Below are positions 54,970 to 64,000 of a stretch of DNA of 64,000 nt, one piece after another. The stretch lies in assembly GCF_000143765.1 (NCBI RefSeq), contig NZ_GL379776.1, positions 2,465 to 66,464 on the forward strand, read 5' to 3'. A program made the position numbers and the translations under genes. The DNA comes from Sphingobacterium spiritivorum ATCC 33861. Its GTDB lineage: Bacteria; Bacteroidota; Bacteroidia; Sphingobacteriales; Sphingobacteriaceae. Each line of letters begins with the position of its first letter. The first letter of the stretch is position 1. The notes beneath the pieces were generated by a model. The model was not told the DNA's origin and made no database searches. It was given only the letters and a program-made list of their open reading frames with translations.

Positions 54970-55997
54970 AAAATTATCCCAGAGTAGCGGTTGTTATCCT
55001 GAACTGGAACGGAGTATTTTTTCTTGAAAAATTCCTGCCTTCAGTATACAATAGCGCTTATCCTAATATTGAATTTGTAATTGGAGATAATAACTCTACG
55101 GACAATTCTATAGAGTTTGTTCAGAATTATTATCCGCATATTACGATTATACAAAACGATACAAATTATGGTTTTGCCGGAGGTTACAACAAAGTCCTCC
55201 AAAAGGTTGAAGCCGATTATTATGTATTGCTCAATTCAGATGTTGAAGTGACTGAAAACTGGATTGCTCCTGTCATTGATATGCTGGAAGCAGATCCGGA
55301 CATGGTTGCGGCTCAACCCAAGATATTAGCCTATCACGATAAGCAGAAATTTGAACATGCCGGTGGTGCCGGTGGTTTTATTGATGCCTTTGGCTATCCT
55401 TTCTGCAGAGGTCGCATTATGGATCATCTGGAAGAAGATCACGGGCAATATAATGACGTGAAAGAGGTCTTCTGGGCCTCAGGAGCCGCTTTCTTTATTA
55501 AATCTGAAGCATGGAGAGAAGCTGAGGGTTTTGATACGGATTTCTTTGCCCATATGGAAGAGATCGATCTCTGCTGGAGACTAAAAAAAATGGACTATAA
55601 AATCGGTTATTGTCCTCAGTCAGTTGTGTACCATGTAGGCGGCGGAACGCTCAATACCAGCAATCCAAAAAAGACGTATCTGAATTTCAGAAACAATCTG
55701 CTGATGTTACAGAAAAATCTTCCTTTCTGGACAGCAGTATGGGTTATTTTCGCACGTTTGTGGTTGGATCTGGCGGCAATCTTCAAGTTTCTGACTGAAA
55801 AAAAATTCAAAGATGCCTGGGCGATAAGTCGTGCACATCAATATTTTTTCCTGAATATTTTCAAAACAGCAGAAAAACGTAAGGAACAGATTCGTTTTGA
55901 AAACAAAAAAGGAAAATACAAAGGCTGTGTTATATGGGAATATTTCATGAATAAACGTCGGAAATTCTCGGATCTTCCTGTTGAAAATTTCAAATAA
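54966..55997 (+). CDS. Glycosyltransferase family 2
   Basis: A 343-residue GT2 enzyme. VAVVILNWNGVFFLEKF, EFVIGDNNSTDNSIEFV and YVLLNSDVEV carry the nucleotide-sugar and metal sites. Later motifs are VFWASGAAFFIKSEAW and the HMEEIDLCWRLKK acceptor-side acid. The C-terminal ~90 residues include a hydrophobic segment and basic tail for membrane attachment. Donor and acceptor are unknown; the coupling to the acyltransferase points to a glycolipid. Confidence 0.9.
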   Translation: MKNYPRVAVVILNWNGVFFLEKFLPSVYNSAYPNIEFVIGDNNSTDNSIEFVQNYYPHITIIQNDTNYGFAGGYNKVLQKVEADYYVLLNSDVEVTENWIAPVIDMLEADPDMVAAQPKILAYHDKQKFEHAGGAGGFIDAFGYPFCRGRIMDHLEEDHGQYNDVKEVFWASGAAFFIKSEAWREAEGFDTDFFAHMEEIDLCWRLKKMDYKIGYCPQSVVYHVGGGTLNTSNPKKTYLNFRNNLLMLQKNLPFWTAVWVIFARLWLDLAAIFKFLTEKKFKDAWAISRAHQYFFLNIFKTAEKRKEQIRFENKKGKYKGCVIWEYFMNKRRKFSDLPVENFK

Positions 55998-56068
55998 CCT
56001 GCTTTACGTTGATGATTAAAAAAACGCACAAATAAGCACAGTCTGCCATTTGTGCATTTTAACATTAA

Positions 56069-58141
<2,073 letters not shown>

Positions 58142-58188
58142 ACAAGAAATATTATAATTAACAATATCCATTAATCAAAAACAACACA

Positions 58189-59067
58189 ATGAACGAGCTT
58201 CACGGAGCAGGAGTCGCATTAGTCACTCCGTTTAATGCAGAAGGATCTATTGATTTTGAAGCCCTGGCACAACTGATCGAGCTTCAGATCAATGAAGGTA
58301 TGAACTATTTGGTTTCTTTAGGAACTACAGGCGAAGTCGCTACACTTTCTAAAGAAGAACGAAAGCGTATCTGGGATTTTACTGCCAAACAGGTGAACGG
58401 CCGCGTTCCATTGGTTGCCGGAATTGGTGGAAATCATACTGCAGAAATTGTCACTCAGGTACAGGAATTTGATCACAGTGCTTACTGTGCGATTCTTTCT
58501 GTTTCTCCATATTACAACAAACCTACGCAAGAGGGTATCTACCAGCATTACAAGGCAATAGCTACCGCTTCAAAACTCCCGGTTATCTTATATAATGTTC
58601 CGGGACGAACAGGCAGCAATATGACAGCTGAGACAACTATTCGCCTGGCAAAGGATTTTGACAATATCGTAGCGATCAAAGAGGCGTCAGCGAATTTTGC
58701 GCAATTCAGTGCCATTATGAGGGATAAACCTGAAGGATTTCTCCTGATTTCGGGAGATGATCCGGCTACACTGCCCATGATGGCATTGGGAGCTGTAGGT
58801 ATCATTTCCGTAGTCGGAAATGCGTATCCTGCAAAAGTAGCTACCTTATCCAGACTTTGCGCGGAGGGGAATTATGCTGATGCACGACAAATTCATAATG
58901 AATTGCTGGAAATTACGGACCTATGCTTTATAGAAGGCAATCCGGCGGGTGTCAAATACATATTACAGCAGAAAGGTATCGGCAGGGATCATGTACGATT
59001 ACCGCTTGTACCCGTAAGTGTCAGGACTCAACAGGCGATCGAACAGGAAATGAAAACATTAGGATAA
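58189..59067 (+). CDS. dapA: 4-hydroxy-tetrahydrodipicolinate synthase
   Basis: A 292-residue DapA. The GTTGEVATLS loop, Tyr135 and Arg140 (LYNVPGRTGSN) and the Schiff-base Lys164 (AIKEASAN) are all present. It condenses pyruvate and aspartate semialdehyde to start lysine and diaminopimelate synthesis. It lies 47 nt after ligA on the same strand, with a terminator after it. Confidence 0.97.
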   Translation: MNELHGAGVALVTPFNAEGSIDFEALAQLIELQINEGMNYLVSLGTTGEVATLSKEERKRIWDFTAKQVNGRVPLVAGIGGNHTAEIVTQVQEFDHSAYCAILSVSPYYNKPTQEGIYQHYKAIATASKLPVILYNVPGRTGSNMTAETTIRLAKDFDNIVAIKEASANFAQFSAIMRDKPEGFLLISGDDPATLPMMALGAVGIISVVGNAYPAKVATLSRLCAEGNYADARQIHNELLEITDLCFIEGNPAGVKYILQQKGIGRDHVRLPLVPVSVRTQQAIEQEMKTLG

Positions 59068-59071
59068 TCAG

Positions 59072-59098
59072 AAAGAGGTGATAACAATTCACCTCTTT
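59072..59098 (+). terminator. dapA terminator
   Basis: A 10-bp perfect stem (59072-59081 with 59089-59098), 7-nt loop, then a T-rich run, 5 nt after the stop. Confidence 0.8.
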
Positions 59099-59178
59099 TT
59101 ATTTTATACCCATGTGTTAATTATCAATTATTCTCTTTACTTTTAGTTGTCATTCAGCAGTTAATAATAACTAAGGAT

Positions 59179-59580
59179 ATGGAAGAAAATACAGCACCAA
59201 GAAAAAAAAGCGGATTTAAAAAGTTTTTAATTATTCTCCTTCTCATTTTAATTGCTGTAGGAGCCGGATCTGTTTACTACAAGTATTACTTTGTCTTTGG
59301 AGAAGGTGTCAAATCCGGAAAATTGAATTTTGCAGTCAAAAAGGGAAATATCTTCAAAACTTATGAAGGCAAACTGATACAGGAGGGAATCGGACAAGGC
59401 AAAACGGGAGGACTGGCAAGCTATGAGTTTGAATTTTCAATCGAAGATGATTCTGTATTTCATGTACTGGAAATGAATAGCGGTAAATATTTCGACCTTC
59501 ATTATAAGGAATTTCATGGTGTAATTCCCTGGAGAGGAAACACCGTATATATTGTGGACAAAGTTATCAATATGAGATAG
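59179..59580 (+). CDS. Small membrane-anchored protein of unknown function
   Basis: A 133-residue protein: basic N-terminus (RKKSGFKKF), one membrane span (~17-36, LIILLLILIAVGAGSVYY) and a C-terminal extracytoplasmic part of about 95 residues with beta character (SGKLNFAVKKGNIFKTYEGKL). Similar proteins in this lineage are known only as hypothetical, sometimes mislabelled as a dehydrogenase; nothing in the sequence supports an enzymatic role. It converges with the protease gene, 25 nt away. Confidence 0.7.
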   Translation: MEENTAPRKKSGFKKFLIILLLILIAVGAGSVYYKYYFVFGEGVKSGKLNFAVKKGNIFKTYEGKLIQEGIGQGKTGGLASYEFEFSIEDDSVFHVLEMNSGKYFDLHYKEFHGVIPWRGNTVYIVDKVINMR

Positions 59581-59605
59581 AGAAGATTGTCCGGAAGTCT
59601 GTAAA

Positions 59606-60958
59606 CTACGATGGTTCCACATAAGGAATCGGATCTTTAAGCCGGAAAGAAACCTTAACATCCTGATCATTTCTTCGGATGACCATGTTAATTTTTTTTC
59701 CTTCATCTTCACTCAGAGAATGTTGTATCTGATCCAGAGACATCATTCCCGTCATTCTTCTGTTAATACTGATGAGCATATCTCCTTTCTTCAGGCCTGC
59801 ATGTTCTGCAGGAGAACCTTTTCTGACACTGACAACAGAATAAGAAGGCTTCAGCACAAATTTATACTGTAAAGCTCCGGTAGATGCTTCATACACAGGC
59901 TTGGTACTGGTCAACTGATCATTTGTCACTTCCGACGGAATATTTACCTTTACCCAGTCCTGCACCCATATCATGCCATCATGCTTGACATCTAAACCAC
60001 TCATATCTACCAGAAAAGGTTTGTTGTAAAATTTATTCTTGCGGATATAAATAGCCTGACTTGTATAATCAAATATAATATTAAAGCGCATCAGCAACTC
60101 ATTTCCCACCGAACCTACCCTATCTTTTACGAGTTTGGCAGAACGAACAGCAATACTGTCCGGGAATGAGGATGTAGGAGTCCTGAAGTTAAATTTCCCC
60201 ATCTGAAACTGATGGATACGACTCATCCTGCCATGTATATCTCCACTAAATCCCCGCCCAATAAATTCTTCTATATTCGGCTCATTCAGTCGGAAACCCG
60301 GTACCCGTGAAGGAAATACCATAATAGCATCACTGTTACCCATATCGACCAGCATTTTGGCCTTTATTCCCTCCTGCTGTAACGATAACCAGGTATCGAT
60401 ATAAGGTCTGCTGTTTTCCAGCTCTATATCCAGACGTTCATATTTTCTGACTTTTCGTTCAATCTGCTCACTGTCCCTGTAAACCGTAAGCTTATGCTTG
60501 ACAAAATCTACTTCTACAGGATGATCTTTAAAAAAATGACTTCCCAGAATACCGTTTATAGGCACGCCGACATAAGCCGAAAAATTAAAATCACTATTCA
60601 ATATAACATACACTGTGTGTGCCGTATCGATGAGTTCTCCGCCCACCTCTACTGTATTACCTGTGGCCTGAATAGCTTCTATCCCTTCATTTTCACCCAA
60701 TCCGTTAAACTTAAGCTTTTTAGTATTCTTAAAACTCAACGTATTGTCTTCCAGACTAAACAAGATTGTTTCCTTAACACCGGTATCTACCAGAAATATC
60801 AGATCAACCCCATTAATCTTAATAGGAACAAGAGCCAGATTTCTTACGAATTGAAAAGGGATGACGGCTTTATCTTCATCCTTAATAAATTCAAAATGCC
60901 CTTGAGCATGTATTGGAAATACATTGCATAAAAATAATATGATGATAAGGTATCTCAT
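59606..60958 (-). CDS. Retropepsin-like aspartic protease with C-terminal PDZ domain
   Basis: A 450-residue protein with a signal peptide (residues 1-19, PIHAQ). The first aspartic half has Asp58-Thr-Gly (IFLVDTGVKETIL), and a second half has AKMLVDMGNSDAIMVF near residue 207, so two retropepsin-like lobes sit in one chain. A PDZ domain covers ~360-440 (SVVSVRKGSPAEHAGLKKGDML). It is expected in the periplasm. The second lobe carries DMG instead of DTG, which may affect catalysis. Confidence 0.82.
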   Translation of the reverse strand: MRYLIIILFLCNVFPIHAQGHFEFIKDEDKAVIPFQFVRNLALVPIKINGVDLIFLVDTGVKETILFSLEDNTLSFKNTKKLKFNGLGENEGIEAIQATGNTVEVGGELIDTAHTVYVILNSDFNFSAYVGVPINGILGSHFFKDHPVEVDFVKHKLTVYRDSEQIERKVRKYERLDIELENSRPYIDTWLSLQQEGIKAKMLVDMGNSDAIMVFPSRVPGFRLNEPNIEEFIGRGFSGDIHGRMSRIHQFQMGKFNFRTPTSSFPDSIAVRSAKLVKDRVGSVGNELLMRFNIIFDYTSQAIYIRKNKFYNKPFLVDMSGLDVKHDGMIWVQDWVKVNIPSEVTNDQLTSTKPVYEASTGALQYKFVLKPSYSVVSVRKGSPAEHAGLKKGDMLISINRRMTGMMSLDQIQHSLSEDEGKKINMVIRRNDQDVKVSFRLKDPIPYVEPS

Positions 60959-61072
60959 ATTAGGAATACATATTGGTCATTGTTTCACAATGGTAATGTG
61001 ATACAAATTACGAGAAAAATATTATTAGTAAAAGTTTTGCAATGAGATATTCCAAAACATATTATTTTTTTC

Positions 61073-61170
61073 GGAAACAGCAGCGCCTGTTTCCGGCTGC
61101 AGCATAAAAAAACATCTGCTGCAATTGCCGCTAAACATCTACAGCCGGTGTTTTCACCGGCTGTAGATGT
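61073..61170. other. Hairpin cluster between protease and nudK genes
   Basis: Two perfect hairpins: a 9-bp stem (61072-61080 with 61087-61095) with a 6-nt loop, and a 16-bp stem (61135-61150 with 61155-61170) with loop TTTT. Between them a 7-bp inverted TGCAGCA/TGCTGCA pair lies around a 12-nt spacer. The second hairpin is 20 nt from the nudK stop and can terminate that transcript. Its CCGGTG/CACCGG core also occurs in the hairpin at 21271-21290, so it may belong to the dispersed repeat family. Confidence 0.6.
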
Positions 61171-61189
61171 ATCTGAATAGTCGATATGG

Positions 61190-61768
61190 CTATAAAATAC
61201 CCTGTAATTTTATATATTGGAGCAACATAATTGTTTTACCATCTTTGATTTCGCCATTTGTTATCATATTCATAGCATCCTCAATAGGATATTCCAGCAC
61301 TTCTATATTCTCTTCCTCCTGTTCCAGTCCTCCCCCATCTGTGACTTTCATATCTTTATCATATGCAGCAATAAAAAAATATAAAATCTCAGTTACCGAG
61401 CCCGGAGACATGTATGCTTCAAATACTTTGCGGACATCTTTAATTTGATAACCCGTCTCTTCTTCCGTTTCCCGTCTTATACAATCTTCCGGGTTATCCT
61501 GATCCAATAACCCTGCACAGGTTTCTATAAGCATGCCGCTGCTGTTGCCATTGACATAGGTAGGTAGTCTGAATTGCCGGGTCAGAATTACTGTTTTTTG
61601 CTGCTCATTATAGAGTAAGATAGTAGCTCCGTTGCCGCGGTCGTATGCTTCCCTGCTTTGTATCTGTTTTGTCCCGTCTTTCTTGACGTATTCATAGGTG
61701 ATTTTACGCAGTAAATACCAGTTGTCTGAAAGGATCTGTGTATCCACAATCTTTACTTTATCAATCAT
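61190..61768 (-). CDS. nudK: NudK-like Nudix hydrolase (GDP-mannose pyrophosphatase family)
   Basis: A 192-residue Nudix protein. The box runs [21 protein letters not shown], with the metal-binding REx2EEx core intact; the first conserved Glu of the box is replaced by Asn. [19 protein letters not shown] and the [16 protein letters not shown] dimerisation strands match NudK. It cleaves GDP-mannose or other nucleotide sugars. It is read after the MBL gene, 35 nt away. Confidence 0.85.
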   Translation of the reverse strand: MIDKVKIVDTQILSDNWYLLRKITYEYVKKDGTKQIQSREAYDRGNGATILLYNEQQKTVILTRQFRLPTYVNGNSSGMLIETCAGLLDQDNPEDCIRRETEEETGYQIKDVRKVFEAYMSPGSVTEILYFFIAAYDKDMKVTDGGGLEQEEENIEVLEYPIEDAMNMITNGEIKDGKTIMLLQYIKLQGIL

Positions 61769-61803
61769 AAAACCTATGCTTAGTTATTATTAGTATCTCA
61801 TTT

Positions 61804-62574
61804 TTATTTTATCTCCTTCAGCAGTGAGTTGAATTCTTCAATATCGTGATAACCAAAAACCTCTACATCAGGATGATGATTTATAAATTCACGTATTTTA
61901 TGCAGTGTATTCAACCTCCATTCATTATTATCCGCTCTGGCCTTCGCCATATCATTGACAGGATGCCCCTTATCTGTCAGCTCTATTTTCATATAGTAGG
62001 CATCGCCTATATAAAAGAACCATTTATCATCCTGTCGGAATGCCACTCCACAATGTCCCCGTGTATGCCCGAATAGAGGAATAAGGTATATATCAATCCC
62101 CGGATTAATATTAACTTTTCTGGCTTCCAGTCCAAACCATTTATCCGTAGTTTCTGCATATGTTTGTATCACAGGATGATGATCCAGCATATGCGTCAGA
62201 TAACGTGGATTTCCACTATTAAAATTATCATATTCTTCTTTTCCAATATGTACTGTAGCATCAGGAAAATCAGCAAGTCCTCCTATATGATCCGGATCCA
62301 GATGGGAAATAATGCAATGTTTGACAGGTTTATTCTCCAATCCTAATGCACTAATTTGCCTTACTGCAGTCCAGTCTTCATTAAAGCGGAATCCTGCCAT
62401 TTCTATCAACTGCTCTCCTATTCTTTCATTGGGATGCCTCGTATCCAAAAGGCCAACACCAGTGTCTATAAGAAATAGTTCATGATCCGATTCGATCAAT
62501 ACACAATGTCCTATCACATTGTCATTCACTGCTGTTACGATCTTCAGGCAGTTAATATGGTGTATTTTTATCAT
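61804..62574 (-). CDS. MBL-fold metallohydrolase
   Basis: The ATG at 62574 (MIKIHHINCLKIVTAVND) gives 256 residues, in agreement with the fold. Zinc ligands are in IISHLDPDHIGGLADF (HxDxDH), with further His residues in LFGHTRGHCGVAF and the C-terminal FGYHDIEEF. Family members hydrolyse lactones, thioesters or other esters; quorum-quenching lactonase is possible but not shown. It follows the DUF2314 gene by 13 nt. Confidence 0.85.
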   Translation of the reverse strand: MIKIHHINCLKIVTAVNDNVIGHCVLIESDHELFLIDTGVGLLDTRHPNERIGEQLIEMAGFRFNEDWTAVRQISALGLENKPVKHCIISHLDPDHIGGLADFPDATVHIGKEEYDNFNSGNPRYLTHMLDHHPVIQTYAETTDKWFGLEARKVNINPGIDIYLIPLFGHTRGHCGVAFRQDDKWFFYIGDAYYMKIELTDKGHPVNDMAKARADNNEWRLNTLHKIREFINHHPDVEVFGYHDIEEFNSLLKEIK

Positions 62575-62587
62575 GAGGATAGCGAGA

Positions 62588-63397
62588 CTACTTAGTTTCA
62601 AATAATGGAATAATATGCTGCCAATCCAGTTTTGCGGCAAAATCAAGGGCCGTATATCCCTGGTTTGTTTTAGCATCTTTATCCATTCCTGCCGCTAAAA
62701 GCACTTCCACAGAAGTCTTATTTCCGGCAATGGTTTCCCTGTGCAACAGTGTATATCCTTCTTCGTCTGCATGGGTAAGTTCATCCGGATTATCTTTTAT
62801 AAATTCGATGAGTTTTTCTCGCATATTCTTACTCATCGGATGCTCTTCCAGGTTTTCAGGATATTCCTTTTGCTGACTAACAATTAATGTTTCGTTGTAA
62901 TCGCCAAATTCCAGTCCCCAGGCTTTGTCATGTTCTTTTCGCTCCTGGGCAGACATATCGGAACGCATAGCCTGTATTGTGAATCCACCATATGCCCTGG
63001 GTAAAGGATTTCCTGAAAAAAGCCTGGAAAGACCTTTTGGTTTGCTTTCCGGGATAGCAAATAACCAGTCACTGATCTGTTCTAAAGGAATTTCCACGAA
63101 ATCGCCATTTGCAATATTTGTCAATGCATTCGGACTATTGACCAAGACTCCTCTTATATTAATTCCGTCAAAATCGACTTCATTGATCCACATATGCTCC
63201 ACCAGTGGATCTTCCTGATCTGCCTGCCGCTGTGAAAAAGCGACCTTTACACAAGCCACAGTCAACGCAGGGATAATTCTTCTGTTTTCCCAGGACCATT
63301 CCCGCCAAAAGTATTTAAATGTCTGCTGTGCATTTTTAAAAGCATCCATCATCTTCGGACTATCTCCCGGCGCAAAAAATATTTCGTTACTTGCCAT
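62588..63397 (-). CDS. DUF2314-ankyrin fusion protein
   Basis: A 269-residue protein. Residues ~15-155 form a DUF2314-like domain (AQQTFKYFWREWSWENRRIIPAL and VEHMWINEVDFDGINIRGVLVNSP, then NGDFVEIPLEQISDWLF). Residues ~205-268 carry two ankyrin repeats (EEGYTLLHRETIAGNKTSVEVLLAAG and NQGYTALDFAAKLDWQHIIPLF in pieces). No signal peptide, so probably cytoplasmic. This domain pairing occurs in contact-dependent or immunity-type settings in some genomes, but there is no toxin gene here. Function unknown. Confidence 0.75.
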   Translation of the reverse strand: MASNEIFFAPGDSPKMMDAFKNAQQTFKYFWREWSWENRRIIPALTVACVKVAFSQRQADQEDPLVEHMWINEVDFDGINIRGVLVNSPNALTNIANGDFVEIPLEQISDWLFAIPESKPKGLSRLFSGNPLPRAYGGFTIQAMRSDMSAQERKEHDKAWGLEFGDYNETLIVSQQKEYPENLEEHPMSKNMREKLIEFIKDNPDELTHADEEGYTLLHRETIAGNKTSVEVLLAAGMDKDAKTNQGYTALDFAAKLDWQHIIPLFETK

Positions 63398-63511
63398 TAT
63401 TACTGTTTTTGTCTGTTATTTATATTACTTCGGATCCCTAACTACAGAGCAGATGTAATTTACACATGATATACATCAACGTTGTAAAGGATACGAATAT
63501 TCTTCGGTTAC

Positions 63512-64000
63512 TTAAAATATACGGGACGATCTCAGGTGTTGAAATGCTTTACCCAGGCTGGTAATAAGATCGGATGCAATGAGACTTTCTTCTCCCCATT
63601 CCTTTCGTGCAGCATCACCTGCTGCTCCATGGAGAAATACAGCCAGTATAGCCGCATCCTCTGCCGCATATCCCTGTGCCAGTAGAGAAGTGATAATTCC
63701 GGTCAATACATCCCCACTGCCCCCGGTTGCCATACCTGCATTACCGGTGGAATTAAAATACAGCCCGCCATTCGGCAATACGGTCATCGTGTTAGCCCCC
63801 TTGACAATGATAATGACCTGATGCAGGGAAGTAAAATTTTGAACCTTTTCTATCTTTTCCATATCATCCGTCCATTCTCCGATCAGTCTTTTCAATTCTT
63901 TTGGATGCGGAGTAAGAATCGTATTTGGAGGAAGATTTGCCATCAAATCCTGTCGTGTAGCCAACAGGTTCAATGCATCTGCATCAAGTACAAGTCGGGT
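63512..64000 (-). CDS. nnrD: NAD(P)H-hydrate dehydratase domain (Nnr), C-terminal part
   Basis: The frame is open from the window edge (64000) to the stop at 63512, 162 codons seen, and continues upstream beyond the edge. LDADALNLLA, ILTPHPKELKRLIG, VIIIVKGANTMTV and GNAGMATGGSGDVLTGII are ribokinase-like ADP/ATP-dependent dehydratase motifs; the GSGD carries the catalytic Asp. It repairs hydrated NAD(P)H. The N-terminal epimerase domain of bifunctional Nnr, if present, lies outside the window. Confidence 0.92.
   Translation of the reverse strand, partial: TRLVLDADALNLLATRQDLMANLPPNTILTPHPKELKRLIGEWTDDMEKIEKVQNFTSLHQVIIIVKGANTMTVLPNGGLYFNSTGNAGMATGGSGDVLTGIITSLLAQGYAAEDAAILAVFLHGAAGDAARKEWGEESLIASDLITSLGKAFQHLRSSRIF

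Overview
The window comes from a member of the Bacteroidota, most likely the Sphingobacteriaceae (Sphingobacterium- or Pedobacter-like). The evidence is a SusC/SusD pair under a FecI/FecR-type regulator, SprB-type repeats typical of type IX-secreted adhesins, DUF1573, DUF3943 and WbqC proteins, Bacteroidetes-type promoters (TAnnTTTG with an upstream TTG), few strong Shine-Dalgarno sequences, and a GC content near 40% by eye. No plasmid, transposase, integrase or CRISPR array is visible. It reads as ordinary chromosome with one clearly accessory block at the left end.

Left end, 1-10.4 kb, all on the minus strand: the accessory block. Read in the direction of transcription it encodes an aspartyl/asparaginyl beta-hydroxylase-like enzyme, a sulfotransferase, a stand-alone APS kinase, a PhyH-type 2-oxoglutarate dioxygenase and an HEAGH zincin-like protein. 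After a promoter-bearing gap come a periplasmic-binding-protein-like receptor, a formyltransferase, three tandem tail-collar proteins, a Tat-exported phosphoesterase that has lost most metal ligands, and the start of a SprB-repeat surface protein that runs off the window. Several of these genes overlap or nearly touch. The APS kinase can supply PAPS to the sulfotransferase, so the block looks like a sulfation/hydroxylation/formylation pathway linked to collar proteins. Its product is unknown, and this is the best candidate for an undescribed system.

10.5-19.5 kb: a lipoprotein, then an uptake locus (ECF sigma factor, FecR anti-sigma, SusC, SusD, TlpA-like thioredoxin protein). 19.6-28.2 kb: CatB-type acetyltransferase, DUF2071, two lipoproteins, tRNA-Thr, clpB with a large inverted repeat upstream, DUF1543, a class A beta-lactamase-like hydrolase and ferritin. 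28.2-32.4 kb: kdsA, recQ and kdsD, where the two Kdo genes flank recQ. 32.4-43.7 kb: antiporter, DUF1573, aminotransferase, a small coiled-coil protein, cmk/unknown/topA, UbiA prenyltransferase/engB, and a NatAB-like ABC exporter.

43.8-48.0 kb: two neighbouring genes that each carry a single-base frameshift (a DoxX-like protein and a secreted protein), a DUF3943 protein, a tandem intergenic repeat that also occurs inverted at 21 kb, and a TPR protein. 48.0-64.0 kb: lon, preceded by a near-perfect sigma-54 promoter, UbiB-family kinase, outer membrane barrel, WbqC, acyltransferase, GT2, ligA, dapA, a small membrane protein, an aspartic protease with PDZ domain, nudK, an MBL hydrolase, a DUF2314-ankyrin protein and a partial NAD(P)H-hydrate dehydratase.

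All assignments come from reading the sequence. No database search was run.
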